Shown piece after piece: positions 1 through 12,010 of a stretch of 64,000 bases of DNA. The notes under the pieces are model-generated. The model saw only the letters and a list, made by a program, of their open reading frames with translations, ran no database searches and was not told the origin of the DNA. Location of the stretch: the NCBI RefSeq assembly GCF_009727055.1, contig NC_052350.1:23375233-23439232 (forward strand), given 5' to 3'. A program made the translations under genes and the position numbers. Source of the DNA: Benincasa hispida. Lineage: Eukaryota; Streptophyta; Magnoliopsida; Cucurbitales; Cucurbitaceae. How positions within the stretch are numbered: position 1 is the stretch's first letter; every line of letters begins with the position of its first letter.

Positions 1-304
1 TCCAATCTCTTCAATATATTGCAGACTATCATGCAAAGAGATGTGCTACATGGATACAACACATGCTTGGAATAAACCAAAGAAGAAGGTGGGTTCTTTG
101 TGAGCAAGTGGAAGATGATTAAAAAACCTATTTTCAAGTTTTGTGTAATTTTTCAATTTCCAAAATCTATTTTGATTTTAAAAATCATATTTTATTTCTA
201 AAATCAAAATTTATTAATTTTTCAAATTAATTTCATAAATTATTTTCAATAAAATTAATAAATATTATTTAAACAATTTAAATAATTCTAATTAATTTAA
301 TATC
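1..304 (-). repeat. Inverted fragment of family B LTR
   Basis: Read on the minus strand, this block matches positions 4242-4555 of the LTR at 3065-4912 almost base for base; both hold the stretch that reads ACCCACCTTC TTCTTTGG on the plus strand of the right copy. The match stops at about 304, where the Copia leader begins. A normal 5' LTR would be in the same orientation as the 3' LTR and be followed by a tRNA primer site. Here orientation is reversed and no primer site is seen, so the junction is a rearrangement breakpoint. The left end is cut by the window. Confidence 0.85.
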
Positions 305-1640
305 CAAAAGCATGCAACATGCATTGAAAGTATGTTATAATTTGTTATAATATATAGTATGCATGTTAGGGTTTCTTGTATTTAATATAAGTGTTATATT
401 AGATATTGAATGCCTGAATGTTATGGATGTTTAGCATGTCTAAAGTTTTATAAGCTGTTATAAAATTGGGTTAGACATTTAAAATCTATAACGAAGAACA
501 GCTGCATGCTCACGTAGGTTAACTACTTGTTTTAATTAGTTAAAATAGGTCGTTAAACTTGTAAAACTAGGGTTACAAATTCAACCGATATATAATCTTG
601 TTGAAGGTTGGGGGTATTTAAGTTGACGGTCTATGAAACACCTCCTACCTGGGGATTATGGGCGAATAGTTAAGCGTTAGTGACCAGTTTTATGAGTATT
701 CGTGAGCGATTTGAGGTAATAAAAGCGTTTATCACCTAGACATCGTAGGTTTAAGTCCATTTATAAGAGTTATACATGGATAAACCACATAGACTTAGGG
801 TTATTTTTATTAGCAGGAAAAGAACCTAAGTACAAGGTTACCCAAACCTTGGAACACTTCAGTGGTAGTGAATAACTTCTATATGATAGAGTTATTAGAA
901 AACTTCAACGGGAGATTAATAACCTACACGGTATGTTATTCTTAGCTCTCGTGTCCCTAAAAGTTCACAGTCTGAATTTAAGTAGTACTTCGTGTCACCC
1001 TGGAAGTGACCTCCCTACAGAGAGTATTTTTTAGCTTAAATTTAGACTCGGGTGAATAAGGGAAAGTTGTTCAAACAGAAATCCAGTGTATGATTTCAAC
1101 TGCCACGTTTTCATATAGTTCACACTGTGAGATTCATATGACGCTTTGTGTCACCCTGGAAGTGACTTCCCTACGGAGAGTGGATGTATGCGTTAATACC
1201 AAGGTGAACGGAGGAAGTAGTTCATAGTAAGTGGGTGAAGGAAATGTGTCAACATATCCTACAATCTCCTCAATTAGTCTGAACCGTGAGATTCCTATGT
1301 TGCGTCTGCTGGTTAGCTTTAAGCGGCCCTTTTCTAGTCGTTTAACGAAGACTATCCCCTCGGATGATTGTAACATAGGATTCGAAACAACTCAAGCTCT
1401 AGAAATGGATAGGATTTCTTTGGTCATTAGTGGTCTCTGACATCCAAAAATGGCGGGTCTACACTTACAGAATTATTAAGTATTAATAATGTCTGACCAA
1501 AAGCGGTACCTAAATGACTATCGGAATATGAGTTATTCTAGAAGTAGTATTTAGTCAAGAATATCTTGATGTAGTATCGTTGCAAAAGAATAATCTTGGG
1601 TAAATTATTAAAATTGCTAATTTTAGAATGACAAGTTCAT
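305..1640 (+). repeat. Untranslated leader of a decayed Copia element
   Basis: No coding sequence is supported. The stretch resembles the leader between primer site and gag in the Copia element at 23443-26030: both contain a GTATGCATG-rich part, a segment around CACCTCCTACCTGGGG / CACCTCTACCTAGGAA, and repeated short blocks (CTGGAAGTGACYTCCCTACRG at 999-1018 and 1157-1176; CCCCCTACGGGTGAC-like in the other copy). Homology is by eye and patchy. The order LTR scrap, leader, gag relic shows the element was read left to right. Confidence 0.6.
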
Positions 1641-2450
1641 TAATATAAGTGTTGGCGTCAGATAAATTTATTGAGGATAATTATGTGAATTAGAAGTCAA
1701 ATTTGAATACGATACTTGTGATAGAGAATTTGCGGTTTGTCTTAACTGAGATCTATCCTCCCATTCCTAGCTTTAACACAAACTGAAATATTCGGGATGT
1801 ATATGACAGATGGGTCAAGGCTAATAATATAGCCTGTTCTTATATCCGTGCTAGCTTATCTGATGTGTTGACAAAAGAAGCATCAGGATATGAGTACTGC
1901 TAAAGAGATTATGGAATCTCTACGAGGGATGCCATTAAGCACGTTTACAACAGTCACATGAAAGTAGGGACTTATGTTTGTGAACATGTCCTAGACATGA
2001 TGGTCCACTTTCATATGGCAAAAGTAAACGGTGTTGTCATGAACGAGAGAAGTCAAGTTGGTTTTATTCTAGAATCTCTTCTGAAGAGTTTTATGCAATT
2101 TTGAATGCATAAATGAATAAAATTTGACTACTTTGCTGAATGAGCTATAGGCTTACTAGACAATGTTGAGAATAAAGGATCTGATGCCAGAAGTAAATGT
2201 TACTACTGCCAAGAAATGAGGAATATTCTCCAAGACTGAAGTTGTTTCCTCTTCAAAGAATAAGAGTATTCTTGTGAATAAAGGCAAAAGGAAAGGGAAG
2301 AAGAAGCCTACTAGATTGAAAGGCAAGGATAGCACTGCAAAGAGAAATGTTTCCATTGCAACGATGAAGGGCACTAGAGGAGACACTGCCCTCAATATCT
2401 TGTCGAAAAGAAAGTAGAGAAAAGGTAACCATGCTAACTTGGCCCTGGGA
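1640..2450 (+). pseudogene. Copia gag relic (capsid and zinc knuckle)
   Basis: A broken gag gene of a Ty1/Copia element. The reading is interrupted by many stops and frameshifts, but fragments parallel the better preserved gag at 26030: 'FVLTEIYPPIPSF'-like residues near 1735-1780, 'SAKEIMESLRGMP'-like near 1893-1935, and a lysine-rich tail. Near 2345-2395 lies a nucleocapsid zinc knuckle (K-C-F-H-C-N-D-E-G-H, then an in-frame stop, then a C-P pair). Gag would form the virus-like particle that packages element RNA. The relic cannot make a protein. Confidence 0.7.
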
Positions 2451-3064
2451 CCATTTGTTCAGTTCATCCAGTGGGAGAAGTTGCTACTTGTTTTTAATTA
2501 TTAAAACTTGTATAGAACAAATTGTATCTATTTTTGGGATAAATGAAATGTTCATTTTCAAAAAATTATGTTTGTTCTAGCAATCTTTGTTAAGAATCAA
2601 ATTGTTAAAAGTCATTTGTAGATATTCAGATATCTAAATGGCTAGATCAAAGTATAGAAAGTTTAAAGATTTCTAGATCTGACTGTTAACAAAGAGTTGT
2701 TGAGACAGGTCAGATGCATCTTACTCAAAGAGTTGAGAATACCTCAATGTAATGGGAGGAAAGTGTGCTTCTTAGCCATTATTGAGATTGAGATGCAATC
2801 CCCTTATAGTTTTATCTAAAGGCTATTGTATACTAAAATGTTTACAATAATTCTCTCGGCTAAAGTGTTTGAGAATTACTTAGTAGGACTAGGAATACCA
2901 GATAACCTAGGGTAAGTGGGAGAAATATCGGGTATAGAGATACCGAATGGTAAAAGATGGGTATGAGATGCCCTAGTTTATTGTATTTCTCTATAAAACT
3001 TAGAAACTCAGTCTTATATATCAGATGTATAAGTTACCACTGGAGTTTTAGTCCAAGTGGGAGT
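2451..3064 (+). pseudogene. Copia pol remnant: RNase H tail and polypurine tract
   Basis: Most of pol is deleted. Near 2840-2910 the frame reads 'ILSAKVFENYLVGLGIPDNLG', which resembles the conserved end of Copia RNase H ('LSAKVFE.HL.GLG'). Just before the LTR is the purine-rich GTCCAAGTGGGAGT (3051-3064), the expected polypurine tract that primes plus-strand DNA. Its position against the TGTTGGG start at 3065 sets both LTR boundary and orientation. Protease, integrase and reverse transcriptase are missing between about 2460 and 2740. Confidence 0.65.
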
Positions 3065-4912
3065 TGTTGGGTTTTATGTCCTAAAACTCGTGGTATGAAC
3101 AATGGAACTTATTCTGATAATTCAATAAAGGTGTTATTGAATAGATCTATTACTTGAATAGAAATCCAATAAACCTAAAAGTCCCTTGACTATTGGATGA
3201 GTACTTGAACTTTATGTGGAGACATAAAGGTGAATCAGATTCGAGTAAATAGTCAAAATGATCTATAGTACATGGATAAGGTTGGGTACCTTATTCTGGT
3301 AACACTATAAGATACGACCTGCTCTGTAGTTGTTACAAGGAATTGTAAAGTGCTACAAACGAAGTGATCCTAATTCGTTCATGTTGGACATGAAGAGTGG
3401 GGGTATCCTTGTGCAAAAGAGTTTGTACAAGATCGGATCACGAAATGAGTCACTCTTACTTTATAACGTTGTTTATTATTTAAGACTGACTATTTCAAAG
3501 CGATGACTTAGATAACTTGACCTTAATCCTAAGCTAACTATGAGCTCCTGTTTATCTGGGATTGCCCTTAGATTTGCATAGGTGAGGGTTGGCTCAATAG
3601 CGCCGGCTCAATATGACTGCCATTTCAGGGGTGAGACTGGATAGATAGCTGGAGACATAGGATGCAAGAGGGAATTCACTCCTACCCGCTTTAGGGATAG
3701 TAGAGAGGTTGTTCCCTTAAGTGTTGATTCTGTGGCTTGAACAAGGGATCCCGCCCTCTCATTTGGTATGAGAGGGACTCGAATTTTGTGATTGATCACA
3801 AAACAATTGTTCATTAGGGGAATCAGTGGGGACTTAAGGAACAAGAGGTAATTTCGGGTTAAAACAGAGATTTGACCCAGCCGTTATATGAACAACCTGT
3901 GAAGGGTTAACTTACTAATCATGGTTTATATCGAGTGAACATAATATATTCTACAGTGAGGGGTTAGTTTAACTATGGGCTTTAGTGGAGTGACCCATTA
4001 GTTAACGAATGGAGGTTAGATCGATCTAATAATTATAGCCGATTATCTCGGATCGTTGGCCCATGATCTTGTAGGTCCATGAGAGTCCGCCATACTAGCT
4101 CGAAGTGGATTAGCTCTAGAGTAAGTGTGAATAAGTTAATTTGAAACGTTCAAATTAGAATCAAACAGAATTGGAGAAAATATATTTAAATATGATTTAA
4201 ATATATGAAGATGAATTTGTGTAAAAATATAATTTAATATTGGGATATTAAATTAATTAGAATTATTATAAATTGTTTAAAATAATTATTTATTGTAACT
4301 TTTATTAGAAAATTAATTTATGAAATTAATTTGAAAAATTAATAAATTTTGATTTTAGAAATAAAATATGATTTTAAAATCAAAATAGATTTTGGAAATT
4401 GAAAAATTACACAAAACTTGAAAATAGGTTTTTTAATCATCTTCCACTTGCTCACAAAGAACCCACCTTCTTCTTTGGTTTATTCCAAGCATGAGTTGTA
4501 TCCCATGTAGCACATCTCTTTGCATGATAGTCTGCAATATATTGAAGAGATTGGAGTGAAGAAAGGGATGATGAACCGACTAAATTTTTGCTGAAAAATT
4601 CGGATGAAGAAGGTGTTATTCAATGAGTTGGTTCAGTGAGCTTTCTCCATATTCCCTTTGATTCCAGCTTATTTTGAGTCTCACAACTCAATCTAGAGCA
4701 GCACGAGAATAGTAGGAAAGATTTTGTGGTGCTCTACACAAAGATTTGGAGGATTTTGCAGCTGAAAACGAAGATTTCGTTGGTTCGACTAAGGTATGTT
4801 CATGAAACCCATTATACTCTGTTTTTAGCATGTTTCTTTTCAACCAAAATTAATGAATTTGAATGCTTATGGATTCTGTTCCCTTCCGCTGCGTGATGTT
4901 GTTGATCCAACA
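3065..4912 (+). repeat. LTR family B (3' LTR of the decayed Copia)
   Basis: Starts TGTTGGGTTTTATGTCC right after a polypurine tract and ends in CCAACA, the TG...CA form of LTRs; length 1848 bp. The first several hundred bases align with the minus strand of the solo LTR at 45628-47624 (shared start, shared AACTTTATGTRGAGACATAAAG block), so both belong to one family. The outer TSD cannot be tested because the 5' end of the element is rearranged. No gene was found inside. Confidence 0.85.
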
Positions 4913-5454
4913 TTAATGACTACTAATATAACACTGATGTAAATTAATTTTGAATAAGCGTTGATAAGCTACTGATAATCAATGTAATATTTAATATTGC
5001 ATTTTGAACGAATTATGATATACTATTAATGTACTGATGATCTACTTAAATTCATTTTGAATTAGTACTAATATACAATTGAAATATCCATGTTATACTT
5101 GATATAGTATCACATTAAATGATATATTATATGATTGATATTTTTTTCCTCTAAATCATGTATATCAATCAACTAATATACGATATATGAAATATATTTG
5201 TTATATAATTGATATACCAAAATAAATTACGTATATGTTATCAAAATCATATCAAGATCTCAAAAACAAAACATATTATTTTATATAATTTATATTTGAC
5301 ATATTACTTTACAAAATTAATTCAATTAGAATATACCATCAAAATTAATTTCGAACATAACACAACTAAAGACCAAAACTGTTGAGATCTTCTTAAAATC
5401 AATTAATCTATTTTTTTAGGAAGTTTAGCTAATAAATTTCATTTTTTAGTAACA
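4913..5454. other. AT-rich spacer, nothing recognised
   Basis: Very AT-rich sequence with short TATATGATAT-like near-repeats and no reading frame or RNA gene I can support. It separates the family B LTR from the repeat-flanked Copia relic. Confidence 0.5.
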
Positions 5455-5583
5455 CTTAGCTGCTTGATTTATTCAAAGTAGTTGGAGTAATGGACTCCAT
5501 TTCTCTCTCTTTTTGTTATGTTGTATGGCTTTATCCATTTTTTACATTAATAATACTCCCAGTTTCATTTGTCATTTCTCTTC
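5455..5583. repeat. Direct repeat, copy 1
   Basis: About 130 bp, containing GCTGCTTGATTTATTCAAAG, then AGTTGGAGTAATGGACTCCA, a CT-rich tract and TTTGTCATTTCTC. It recurs in direct orientation at 7669-7813. The two copies flank a truncated LTR plus a Copia pol relic, so they could be remnants of that Copia's own LTRs or part of another repeat. The second copy carries about 20 extra bases. Confidence 0.7.
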
Positions 5584-6944
5584 TGTCAAAGCTCTTTTAT
5601 AACTTTCATAATTATATCTTATATAACCTATAATTTATATTACATTAAATATAATATAACCTATAGTTTATAGTTTATATTCTCTCATATAACCTATAGT
5701 TTTAATATGAATCATATTCATATAATTTTAACTTATAATTTTTATATGAATTTCATTCATATAATTAAAATTTAAATCATATTCAAATATTTATTTCTCT
5801 CATTAACCTTTATAATATAATATATCCAAATATATTATATTAATTGTATCTCATACAATTAATTCCCTTTAGTTAATTTGAACAATTCAAATTAATCCAA
5901 ATTTAATTGATTCTCATGAATCCTTATTGAGCTAGCAAGAAGACCTTATGGACCTATAGATTAGAAGCTCCAATGATACAGATTAATTAATTAAATTAAT
6001 TAACATTCATTAACTGTCGGTCACTCTATTTGCAATTATACTCTTTGCATTGTAGATATATTTTTGTATCCATTAGATATAACCAATCAACAGTAAATTG
6101 GCCCCTCACAAATTGCTCATAACTATAGTTTGGTCAAACTTACTATTTTACCCCTGTAGTTACATCTAACTTCTTAAGTACCATTGATCCCTCCAATGAA
6201 CAATTAGTCATAGTCTAACTATAACTAAACCCGTCTCTGGCTAGTGAGAAGGTGAGGCATCTCATTGTTCAAGACCCGGAATCAGCCCTTAAAGGAGCAA
6301 TTTATCTATTTAGCCTATGTAACAGGAATGAGTGAATTCCTTCTTGTGTAGTTGTGTTCCTTCCCACTTTGACGAATCTCCAAGATGGTAGGCTTATTGA
6401 ATCAGGGAAACTAACCATTCTCACCCATACAGATAAAAGGATTGCCTTCATAAGTAGGAGTTCACAATTCACTCAAGATTAAGGTCAAGTCACTTACGAT
6501 CATCCTAGTGAAATGTAAATTTCTTCAAGTAACAGTGTTAAAGAGAGACTAATCATTTTGTGGCACAGTCTTATACAAATTTTTTGTACAGGATACCCCC
6601 ACTCACATGTCTCCACATGAATGACCAGAATCAGATCATTTGTAACACTTTACAATAATTGTAACAATTACAAAGTAAGTCGTATCCATAGTATCACCAG
6701 AATGATGTAACCAGCCTTATCCATGTATTACAGACTTTCACGTTATTATTTAAACATGATCCACTTGTATGTCATCACATACATATTTAAGCTACATTAA
6801 ATAACCTAGGATCTTAGTTTATTGGTTTTGGGATGCAACTAAATGTCAAAAAAAATAATAACTTATTTTATTAAATAAATAATCTGTTTGTACAAATAAA
6901 TTACAAACCACGAAACTACGAAATTTAGGACATTAACCCCAACA
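5584..6944 (-). repeat. Truncated LTR, family A-like
   Basis: The right end reads (minus strand) TGTTGGGGTTAATGTCCTAA, the start of a family A LTR. Internal blocks match other family A copies: AGGATTGCCTTCATAAG, a CTTTTATCTGTATGGGTGAG-like stretch on the minus strand, and GTGAGGGGCCAATTTACTG near 6090-6120. The expected other terminus (minus strand ...GAGTTCCTTCA) is missing, so the left part is deleted. It interrupts a Copia pol gene just before the reverse transcriptase. Confidence 0.75.
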
Positions 6945-7668
6945 ATCTTGTGGTGTTTGTAGGTGAATTTGATGAAGCTATTAAAAGTGAAAAGTGGAAG
7001 AGAGCAATGGATGCGGAAATTGAGGCAATACAGAAAAATGATACAAGGGAGTTGACAAAATTATCAAAAAAAAAAAAAAAAGTAGACAGAAGTAAAGTGG
7101 GTTTTGTAAGACCAAGTTTAATGAAATTAGGGAGTGGATAAATACAAGGCTAGACTTATCGTGAAGGGGTACTCAATGCACTATGGAGTTGACTACATTG
7201 AGGTATTTGCATCAGTTGCACGTATGGAGATAATTAGAATAGTTGTGGCATTTGCAGCTCAAGGGGATGGTCAATCTACCAATTGAATGTGAAATCTACT
7301 TTTTTGCATGGTGAATTACCTGAGAATGTCTTTGTGGAGCAGCCAAGTGGTTATGTTCAGCAGGGAAATGAGGAAAAAGATGAAGGAGTTGCTGTGGGTT
7401 AGACATATTACAAGCAAGTTATTAGGAGTCTCATGACCAGATATGATGTTTGTAGTAGGTCTTGCAAGTAGATGTACAGAAAAGCCAACTCAATACACTT
7501 ACAAATGGTGAAACAAGTTCTGAGTTACTTAAAGGCCATTACTGAGTTTGAAATTTTCTACAAGAAGGGAGGAGGTGATGAACTTGTTGCTTATACTGAC
7601 AATCAAGCTTTCCAAGAATCCAGTAATGCATGATTATTGAAGCAAACACATTGATGTACGTTTTCATT
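6945..7668 (+). pseudogene. Copia reverse transcriptase / RNase H relic
   Basis: Residues 'FDEAIKSEKWKRAMDAEIEAIQ' near 6966-7035 match the conserved start of a Copia reverse transcriptase. Downstream fragments fit 'YKARLIVKGYS', 'GVDYIEVFASVARME', 'LHGELPENVFVEQPSGYV' and, after a deletion, 'EFEIFYKKGGGDELVAYTD' and 'SKHIDVRFHF' of the RNase H end. A run of A at 7066-7080 disrupts the frame and several stops are present. It is a dead fragment. The upstream half of pol is gone or displaced by the LTR that ends at 6944. Confidence 0.85.
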
Positions 7669-7813
7669 TCCTTAGCTGGTTGATTTATTCAAAGTAGTTG
7701 GAGTAATGGACTCCATTTCTTTCTCTTTTTTTGCTATGTTGTACAACTTCATAAAGTCATTTCCTACCTTCAATAATATTGTGCAATTAGTCTCAGTTTC
7801 TTTTGTCATTTCT
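7669..7813. repeat. Direct repeat, copy 2
   Basis: Second copy of the block at 5455-5583, starting within sequence continuous with the RNase H relic and including the same GTTGGAGTAATGGACTCC core. The adjoining position fits the start of a 3' LTR, but a TG start and CA end could not be fixed. Confidence 0.65.
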
Positions 7814-8600
7814 CTAATCAGACCATCAAAATTGAACTAATGAAATTAAAACAACTATATATCAAAACGAATAAAAATAATAAAAATAATATTCACCATA
7901 GTCGTACAAACAACATTTATTGTCACACATGGTATATCAATTGTATAAATGATATATTTTATGTAAAATATATCAATTAATTGATATACTAAATATAAAA
8001 TATATTAATTAACTGACATATCAAAATATAAAGTATATCAAATATATCGTTAATGGTTTTGATGACTAAAAAACTTAAGAGTTTATAAATTGAACGTTCA
8101 CTCATAACAACCATTTACACCCCATTTTTTCTGGTTTGGGTCCCAATAATGATAAATAATTTTAAAAATTAAAATTAAAGGAAAAAAGAAAAGTGGTTGG
8201 GTCAAAATAGGAGATTCAATATAGGGGCTGTGCATTTGGCCTTATCTTGACTTTTATTACCATATTTATTTCTTATCGTAACAAGCTCACAATTTTATAT
8301 TTTCACAATATTTGTTGTTTATCTTAAGCTAAACTATATTCTCTATGGTACACAGCTCAATTATACATGCAACTATATTTAGTAATTAAGAGCTTTATCA
8401 TTTAAATCGATCCATCCTTTATTGTACTAAATAAATCGTATACTCTAATAATATGAAGATTCGAATTTTCCTCCCGCAACTAAACTTTTCTCACTTTGAC
8501 CACTTCTCAAACAATGATCAAGTATTTTTATTGATATCTAAATGCTGAATAAATAAATAATATATTATCGAACTGAACATAATTCAATAATAATTAAAGA
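7814..8600. other. AT-rich spacer, nothing recognised
   Basis: AT-rich non-coding sequence with repeated TATCAATTAATTGATATAC-like palindromic stretches near 7930-8050. No reading frame, RNA gene or clear transposon end was found. Confidence 0.5.
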
Positions 8601-8756
8601 GAATATAGCTCAACTAACATCTGTATATGTTAACGACGATGAAAGCAGTGGTTCGAATTCTCCAATTCTTATTGTTCTAGAAATAATAATTGAAATGTTT
8701 CATTAAGATTAAAGTATTGAATTTCTCTGACCATCGTTATTGGGCTAAAAAAAAAA
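8601..8756 (+). repeat. tRNA-derived SINE
   Basis: A tRNA-like head with an A box (TAGCTCAACTAAC, 8606-8618) and a B box (GGTTCGAATTC, 8650-8660) at the usual spacing, a body of about 90 bp, and a run of ten A at 8747-8756. That is the layout of a plant SINE transcribed by RNA polymerase III. It is too degenerate to be a working tRNA, and flanking target duplications are not clear. Confidence 0.65.
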
Positions 8757-8810
8757 GTTGATACACCTTTTAAAAATTAAAATTGGCATATTTTTTAAGG
8801 GAAAATTAAA

Positions 8811-9300
8811 AGGATATTGTCCTTTTAGAAACTATTTAGGAAAATATTATCGTTTTCAAATTATTTGTAAAAATATTATTTTTTTTTTAATAAGTCGAGG
8901 GTTGAAAATTCGACCTAGATAGGGGAAGGTCTCCAAAATGATAATTAAACAGACTCAATAATAATAAGTCGAATTTTCAACCCTCGACCTTCCTTTCATT
9001 TGTATGTCGAACTTTGAACCCTCGACCTTACCCTTCCTTTATTATTGAGACCTTCCTCTATCAAAAAATCGTATTTTTAAATTTTCATAAGGTCCCCTGG
9101 AATTTCTTCCAAAGCTTGTTGAATAATTTTTACAGATTCTGTCATCTCAGCAAGTCTGACTAAATAACGAGCTAATGATTCTCCTTCTTTTTGCCACTGA
9201 ACTTCTCAATCAAATTCGAGAGCGAGATTATGAGAGAGAGCGAGAGAGCGAGAGCGAAATAGCGAGATTTTGATAGAGAACGAGAATACCATATAAATTT
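8811..9300. repeat. Left terminal inverted repeat region of the MULE
   Basis: From the outside in: AT-rich units of about 29 bp (8821-8880), GTCGA-N11-TCGAC motifs at 8894-8914, 8968-8988 and 9006-9026 (the first two are exact reverse complements of each other), then GAGAGCGAGAGCG-type repeats at 9216-9290. Each layer is found inverted at the right end, in the same order from outside in. Approximate boundaries. Confidence 0.7.
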
Positions 9301-9492
9301 TTCTTTTTTTTTCTTTTTTAATTATTACACATTCCACCTTCTTCTTTCTTTCTTCCTTTCTTTTTTTTTTTTTTAATTTTCCATTTTATAAAAAAAATTT
9401 CTAAAAATATTTTATTATTTTATTTAAACTCTAAAAAGAATAAATTAAAAAATAATAACTCATAAAAATTAAAAAAATGTAAATTAAATATC

Positions 9493-11556
9493 TCATTTAT
9501 ATAAATAATTACAAAAATCAATGTATCCCATAAGGCGGACGTCGTCAATTTCGAGTTGGTTGTCGTTGTCGACTTCGAACTTGAGGTTGCTCGGATTCTT
9601 CTTGATGTTACTCTGGTACCTCTGCAGGCGCTTCATAATATAAATATTCATTATGCTCTCCACGACCTCAACCATGTCCATGCACGTATGAAGACGAAGG
9701 ATCAGCCTCTGAGTCATAATGTCCTGAACCAAATGCTGGCATCATCATCATCGGACTAACATAATCAGTTTGACTCTGCGTCTGCGTCATAGGGGGCAAC
9801 TCTTCCACATTATGTGCAACCTCATCAAACTCATCCTCTTCCCGAACAGGTCCTCTACGTCTAGGAGCTGGTGGAGGAACAATAGGTATAGTACATATAA
9901 TGATTTCCTCCATATAGCTTTGGTTGTCACTACATATAGTAAGAACCTGGTTCGGATCATTCGCAACCTCACAGAGTCTACTATTTCGATCTCTCTTGAA
10001 TTATAAAATAATTAGACAATATTTAAAATAAATTTAAATTAAAAAATATAGATAATATTCATTCATTTACCAGATGATCCACAACTACTCCCAGATGAGT
10101 GGCATAGCTCCCGGACGAGTGACATAGCACCTTGTGATATTATTATACCAATGAATATATCTGGAGTGACATCTGTGTCAAACTGTTCAAAAGAAACCCC
10201 CACTGCAATAAACCTTGCACGATAGTGTCATCACACCACCAAATGTGCAACTTTTTCGGACCAATCTCCAGTCCTTACGTCAATATCATGCAGTACGGGT
10301 TCAGTATTATAAGGCAATAGGACATCCTGCTGAAAACCGAATTGTCTCATCACCCTGTCAGGAAGATATCACTCACCAATGTGAAAACATATGAGATGAA
10401 CTCATCGTCCGCCATATGTTTTGACCATTCATACAAAAATTAGCAAAGTATGCATAATAATTTTGTATGGCTCCCAAATAACCTAAACACAAAAATTATA
10501 TTAGAGAATATTAAAGACAAATACAATAAAAATGTGAATAAAATAATCAATTAGGTTTAGTGTAATGTACCTGTTCAGGTTGAAGCAGATCAAACATGTA
10601 ATCTGGTTGACTACATGTGTTGGATTCCTAGTCACACAAAATTTGTCTCTCCACCTAAATTTTTAAATTGATAATTTAAATTTAATAAACTAATCAGTGA
10701 TATAAAATTAAATTGAATTAAACAATATACCGAGAACCGTAGGCTCGTCCAACTAACTGAGTGTCATTATTAACATGATGTAGCTGTGGAGCCATTGTTT
10801 GAAATCGCTCTCAAGCCCATAGTTGCAAAACTATGAGAGGCCCAGCTATCTCTCGAACCTCAGGTCTTGTTACTTGCATAGTTGTCTATACAACCATGCC
10901 AAGCATGATCCAGCCCATGAAACCGCCACGCATCATGGAGGTTAGCTAACAGTGGCAGGAACATCAAGTGAACAAAATGACTTGATTTATCTGAAAATAG
11001 ACTTCCACCCATCATTTGTAGTATATATGCTCGCGCATATCTTATGACGGTTTCCTCGTCTACATCAATCTGTGAGCTCACGAAATTGTGTTCCTAACCA
11101 TATTAAACTTAACCTCGATCCTTTAATCTTGTCGCAGGTGGGTCGCACCGAGGTACAGTTGAAAAAAATTCTAATCAGTCATCGTACATCACTCCGGTGA
11201 CCGGTTCACCGTCAACAGGTAACCCCAACAATACTTTCTATGTCTTTATAGAGTGATAGTGCATTTCCAACAGACATATGGAATGTATGCGTCTCGGCCT
11301 CCATCTCTCTTGACCAAGGCTGTGATCAGATGCCAGTCCAACTGAATAAATCCTAATCTGACAACCTCATAGAATCTAGAGTGTGCGCAGTAGCGGTAGT
11401 ATTCGAGGTGGAGCGGGATAGTGCGCTGGAGAACTACCTCTCGATACCTGCAAGATATTTCTCCAGTAGTACGATCTCGCCATACAATGTATGATCGATG
11501 AATGGACTGGTCGTACAAAAACCGAGATCAACAGGTCCTGGGTTTAAAGCCATGAT
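9493..11556 (-). pseudogene. Plant mobile domain (PMD) protein, broken
   Basis: PMD proteins (MAIN/MAIL-like, often annotated as serine/threonine phosphatase 7 long form homologs) act in plant nuclei and also occur in transposons. Visible here: a start reading 'MALNPGPVDLG' from 11554-11556; in another frame, 'RFYEVVRLGFIQLDWHLITA' (11330-11400); 'YARAYILQMMGGSLFSDKS' and 'VHLMFLPLLANL' (10950-11050); 'RQFGFQQDVLLPYNTEP' and 'VLHDIDVRTGDWSEKV' (10250-10350); then a low-complexity tail. These are the family hallmarks in the right order. At least one frameshift after codon 11 or so and several stops break the frame, so no full protein is made. The far C-terminal limit is uncertain. Confidence 0.85.
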
Positions 11557-11766
11557 CTGAAAAAAATATATATATATTAAAATTAACTAAATTGAATAAA
11601 GAGAAAAGTGTGAGGTAAAAATAATGTAAAAACTTTATTGATTACAATAAAAAAAAAACGAATATACAATAGAATTATAAAAAAAAATTGAATACAATAA
11701 ATATAATAAAAAAAATTGATATAACACTTAAATAATATATAATACAAAATTATTATTTTTCAATCC
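11557..11766. other. Spacer between transposase remnant and PMD gene
   Basis: About 210 bp of A-rich sequence between the transposase stop and the PMD start. It would hold any transposase terminator and PMD promoter; none could be recognised. Confidence 0.4.
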
Positions 11767-12010
11767 CTAACTATTTGGAGCCCGTCTTAGTAACGAATGA
11801 CACTTCCTTCGATTATTCCTAACTAGGTTACAAAATCCACATCGTTGTCGAGGGTTGGTTCTGTCCAATCCATCTCGTTGTGATAACATGAACTTTTCGG
11901 TCTACCAGTTTCTCAACAACGATGACTCGGATTAAGACGGGCATATTAGGGGGTGCGATTCCAGTAATCTTCATGCGGTACAGGTTGAAATTGAGGAGAG
12001 TAACATTCAG
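11767..12010 (-). pseudogene. MULE transposase C-terminal remnant (zinc knuckle)
   Basis: In one minus frame near 11770-11860 the sequence reads 'RQRCGFCNLVRNNRRKCHS' and then a stop: a C-x2-C-x4-[N for H]-x4-C knuckle, the typical last domain of plant MULE transposases. Just upstream, in shifted frames, 'HEDYWNRT' and 'GRPKSSCYHNEMDW' fit the 'YW...GRPK..R..NEMD' stretch that precedes that knuckle. The catalytic DDE part is absent: 12011-13240 holds AT-rich sequence only. The knuckle histidine is replaced by asparagine and the frame is broken. It lies directly upstream of the PMD gene on the same strand. Confidence 0.65.

Noticed and set aside
8601..8660. Functional tRNA gene
   Set aside because: A and B boxes exist but the arms do not form a tRNA cloverleaf; fits a SINE.
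9556..10006. Plus-strand frames opposite the PMD gene
   Set aside because: They are antisense shadows of the PMD tail and have no family features.
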